From Thalassomonas viridans (GTDB lineage Bacteria > Pseudomonadota > Gammaproteobacteria > Enterobacterales > Alteromonadaceae): 64,000 bases of DNA. A program made the translations under genes and the position numbers. This document shows positions 62,597-64,000 of the stretch, in pieces. The DNA lies in NCBI RefSeq assembly GCF_000948985.2, contig NZ_CP059733.1:2418001-2482000 (forward strand), written 5' to 3'. Position 1 is the stretch's first letter; each line of letters starts with the position of its first letter. The notes beneath the pieces are model-generated. The model had not been told where the DNA came from, made no database searches, and was given only the letters and a program-made list of their open reading frames with translations.

Positions 62597-64000
62597 TATT
62601 TCAACAGCCTTAATGAATTGGTTATAACTAAAATAGAGCTGGCAGACATACCGATCACCGCCATATAGGGGGTGATCAAACCGGCAACCGCCAGCGGCAA
62701 TACGATGGCATTATAACCGAAAGCCCAGGCATAGTTCTGGAAAATAATTTTGCGGGTCTTAATCGCCAGGGTTTTTAAGGTAGCGACGCTGCTTAAGCGG
62801 TTGCTGAGCAGGATGACATCGGCGCCGCTTTTGGCGACATCGGTACCGCTGCCCATGGCGATGGAAACATGGGCCGCGCCAAACACCGGGGTATCGTTAA
62901 CGCCGTCGCCTATCATAACCACGGTATGGTTTTGCTGCTCGCCCTTGATTATGGCCATTTTATCTTCTGCACTTAAGCCGCTGTTAACCTGATCCAGCGG
63001 CAGCTGGCGGGCAACGGACTCACAGCCGCTGGCGCTGTCGCCGGAAAGCATCATGGTTTTATTGTCGCCTGCATTCAGGCCCGATATCAGCGTAAGGGCG
63101 TCTTCACGGATTTTATCTTCCAGGTAGAAAGCCGCGATTAAGTTATCGCCGGCCATAAGCACACATTGGGCGTCCTGATACTGGCTCAGTCGCTCGCCGG
63201 ATAATAACCAGCTGACCTTGCCGACCCGGTAGGCGGTGTCGTTGACAACACCGGAAATACCGGCCCCCGGGTGCACCTTGGCATCGCGTATCTGGTAGGA
63301 AAAATCCCGGAACCGGACGAAAGGTTTTGCCAGCGGGTGCTGTGAATAGGCTTCAAGGGCCGCGGCGATTTTCAATGCTTCTGCTTTATCCGGGCCATCC
63401 CCGACGACCGGCAGCTCGACCCGGGTAATTTCAAATTCCCCTGTGGTTAAGGTGCCGGTTTTATCAAAGCCGTAACAGTCTATTTTTGGCAAGGTTTCCA
63501 TGACATGGCCGGATTTCACCATGATGCCGTCGCGGTTCAGCCGGGTGGTGGCGCAGGTCAATGCCGTAGGGGTGGCCAGGGACAGGGCGCAGGGGCAGGT
63601 GGCCACTAACACGGACAAGGTGATCCAAAAGGCTTCATGGGGCATATGCTGGTGCCAGTAGTAGGCGGTGCCTATGGCGGTCAGCAGGATAATGGCGACA
63701 AAATACTGGGCGATTTGATCCGACAGGCGCGCCAGTTTAGGTTTATGGGCCTGGGTACTCTCACTTAGACGGATAAGCTGGCTTAAGAAGGAATGGTTGA
63801 CGTCCTGTTTCACTTCCATGATCAGGTTGCCGTCGCCATTGATGGTACCGGCGAAGATTTTGTCCCCCACGGATTTATCCAGCGGCAGCTGCTCGCCGGA
63901 TAACATGGCTTCGTTTAACTGGCTCTGGCCGCTGACGATGATGCCGTCCGCCGGCACTACTTCTCCCGGTTTGATCATCACCCTATCCAGCGCCTGCAGG
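62596..64000 (-). CDS. ccoI: Copper-translocating P1B-type ATPase CcoI (FixI), N-terminus missing
   Basis: The frame stays open to the right edge (LQALDRVMIKPGEVVPADG), so the gene continues outside the window and the internal GTG at 63981 is not the start. Visible: actuator-domain loop with GEQLPLDKSVGDK, the ion-binding motif CPCALSLATPTAL, the phosphorylation motif DKTGTLTTGE, HPLAKPFVRF (nucleotide domain) and GDGVNDTPVFGAA. CPC and the cco context mark it as CcoI/FixI, which supplies copper to the cbb3 oxidase. The metal-binding N-terminal domain is off-window. Confidence 0.92.
   Translation of the reverse strand, partial: LQALDRVMIKPGEVVPADGIIVSGQSQLNEAMLSGEQLPLDKSVGDKIFAGTINGDGNLIMEVKQDVNHSFLSQLIRLSESTQAHKPKLARLSDQIAQYFVAIILLTAIGTAYYWHQHMPHEAFWITLSVLVATCPCALSLATPTALTCATTRLNRDGIMVKSGHVMETLPKIDCYGFDKTGTLTTGEFEITRVELPVVGDGPDKAEALKIAAALEAYSQHPLAKPFVRFRDFSYQIRDAKVHPGAGISGVVNDTAYRVGKVSWLLSGERLSQYQDAQCVLMAGDNLIAAFYLEDKIREDALTLISGLNAGDNKTMMLSGDSASGCESVARQLPLDQVNSGLSAEDKMAIIKGEQQNHTVVMIGDGVNDTPVFGAAHVSIAMGSGTDVAKSGADVILLSNRLSSVATLKTLAIKTRKIIFQNYAWAFGYNAIVLPLAVAGLITPYMAVIGMSASSILVITNSLRLLK

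Overview
The window comes from a gammaproteobacterium, most likely a marine Alteromonadales member close to Colwelliaceae (Thalassomonas/Colwellia-like). This rests on gene content and order: dapA-bamC, bcp-gcvR, bepA, hda next to a DUF2066 gene, purMN with a DUF3108 gene, a TIGR03503 gene beside dnaQ, and an FNR-cco block. The genus is inferred, not demonstrated.

Layout. 1-8.7 kb is a collagen and proline-peptide utilisation block. It holds an S9 peptidase (cut by the window edge), two M24 Xaa-Pro peptidases, a frameshifted M9 collagenase-type lipoprotein, a Cys/Thr-type trans-3-hydroxy-L-proline dehydratase, a pyrroline-2-carboxylate reductase-type enzyme and a POT peptide transporter. The (+) peptidase/collagenase pair and the (-) operon are preceded by an identical 14-bp sequence with a palindromic core. 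8.7-17.7 kb holds envelope proteins (lipoprotein hydrolase, DUF5916 protein), DUF599/DUF2919 membrane proteins, a persulfide dioxygenase-like MBL protein, dnaQ and a TIGR03503 protein. 17.8-19 kb is an array of eight identical tRNA-Asp(GTC) genes behind a strong promoter. 19-22 kb has a chemoreceptor and a small unrecognised two-gene unit (50-aa peptide plus 91-aa twin-CX3C protein) with a TrpR-like operator upstream. 22-25 kb is an hcnABC-like hydrogen cyanide synthase operon. 25.5-31 kb holds two acyl-CoA dehydrogenases, each with a FadR-like site, and an acyltransferase. 31-36.9 kb holds fumC, a SnoaL-like protein, yafJ, a DUF3108 gene and purMN.

37-54 kb is a core block related in content to the E. 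coli purMN-hda-yfgD-bepA-perM-bcp-gcvR-dapA-bamC region. It is interrupted by accessory DNA: a metallopeptidase-like lipoprotein, an ISAs1-family element inserted across the bepA stop codon with a 10-bp target duplication, and a secreted M9 collagenase with a short upstream ORF and an AraC regulator. 54-60 kb holds a DUF1415 gene, a membrane protein, a Bax-like glucosaminidase, an NCS2 purine permease, ttcA and uspE, with two clusters of an intergenic repeat. 60.8-64 kb holds an FNR/EtrA regulator and cbb3 oxidase assembly genes (TauE/SafE-type, ccoS, partial ccoI).

How they fit together. Secreted collagenase and prolyl peptidases would generate Pro/Hyp peptides, which the POT carrier could import and the M24 enzymes cleave. 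The dehydratase/reductase pair would turn trans-3-hydroxyproline into proline. Collagen is also glycine-rich and glycine is the substrate of HCN synthase, so a link to hcnABC is possible but speculative. Assignments come from reading sequence motifs; no database search was run.
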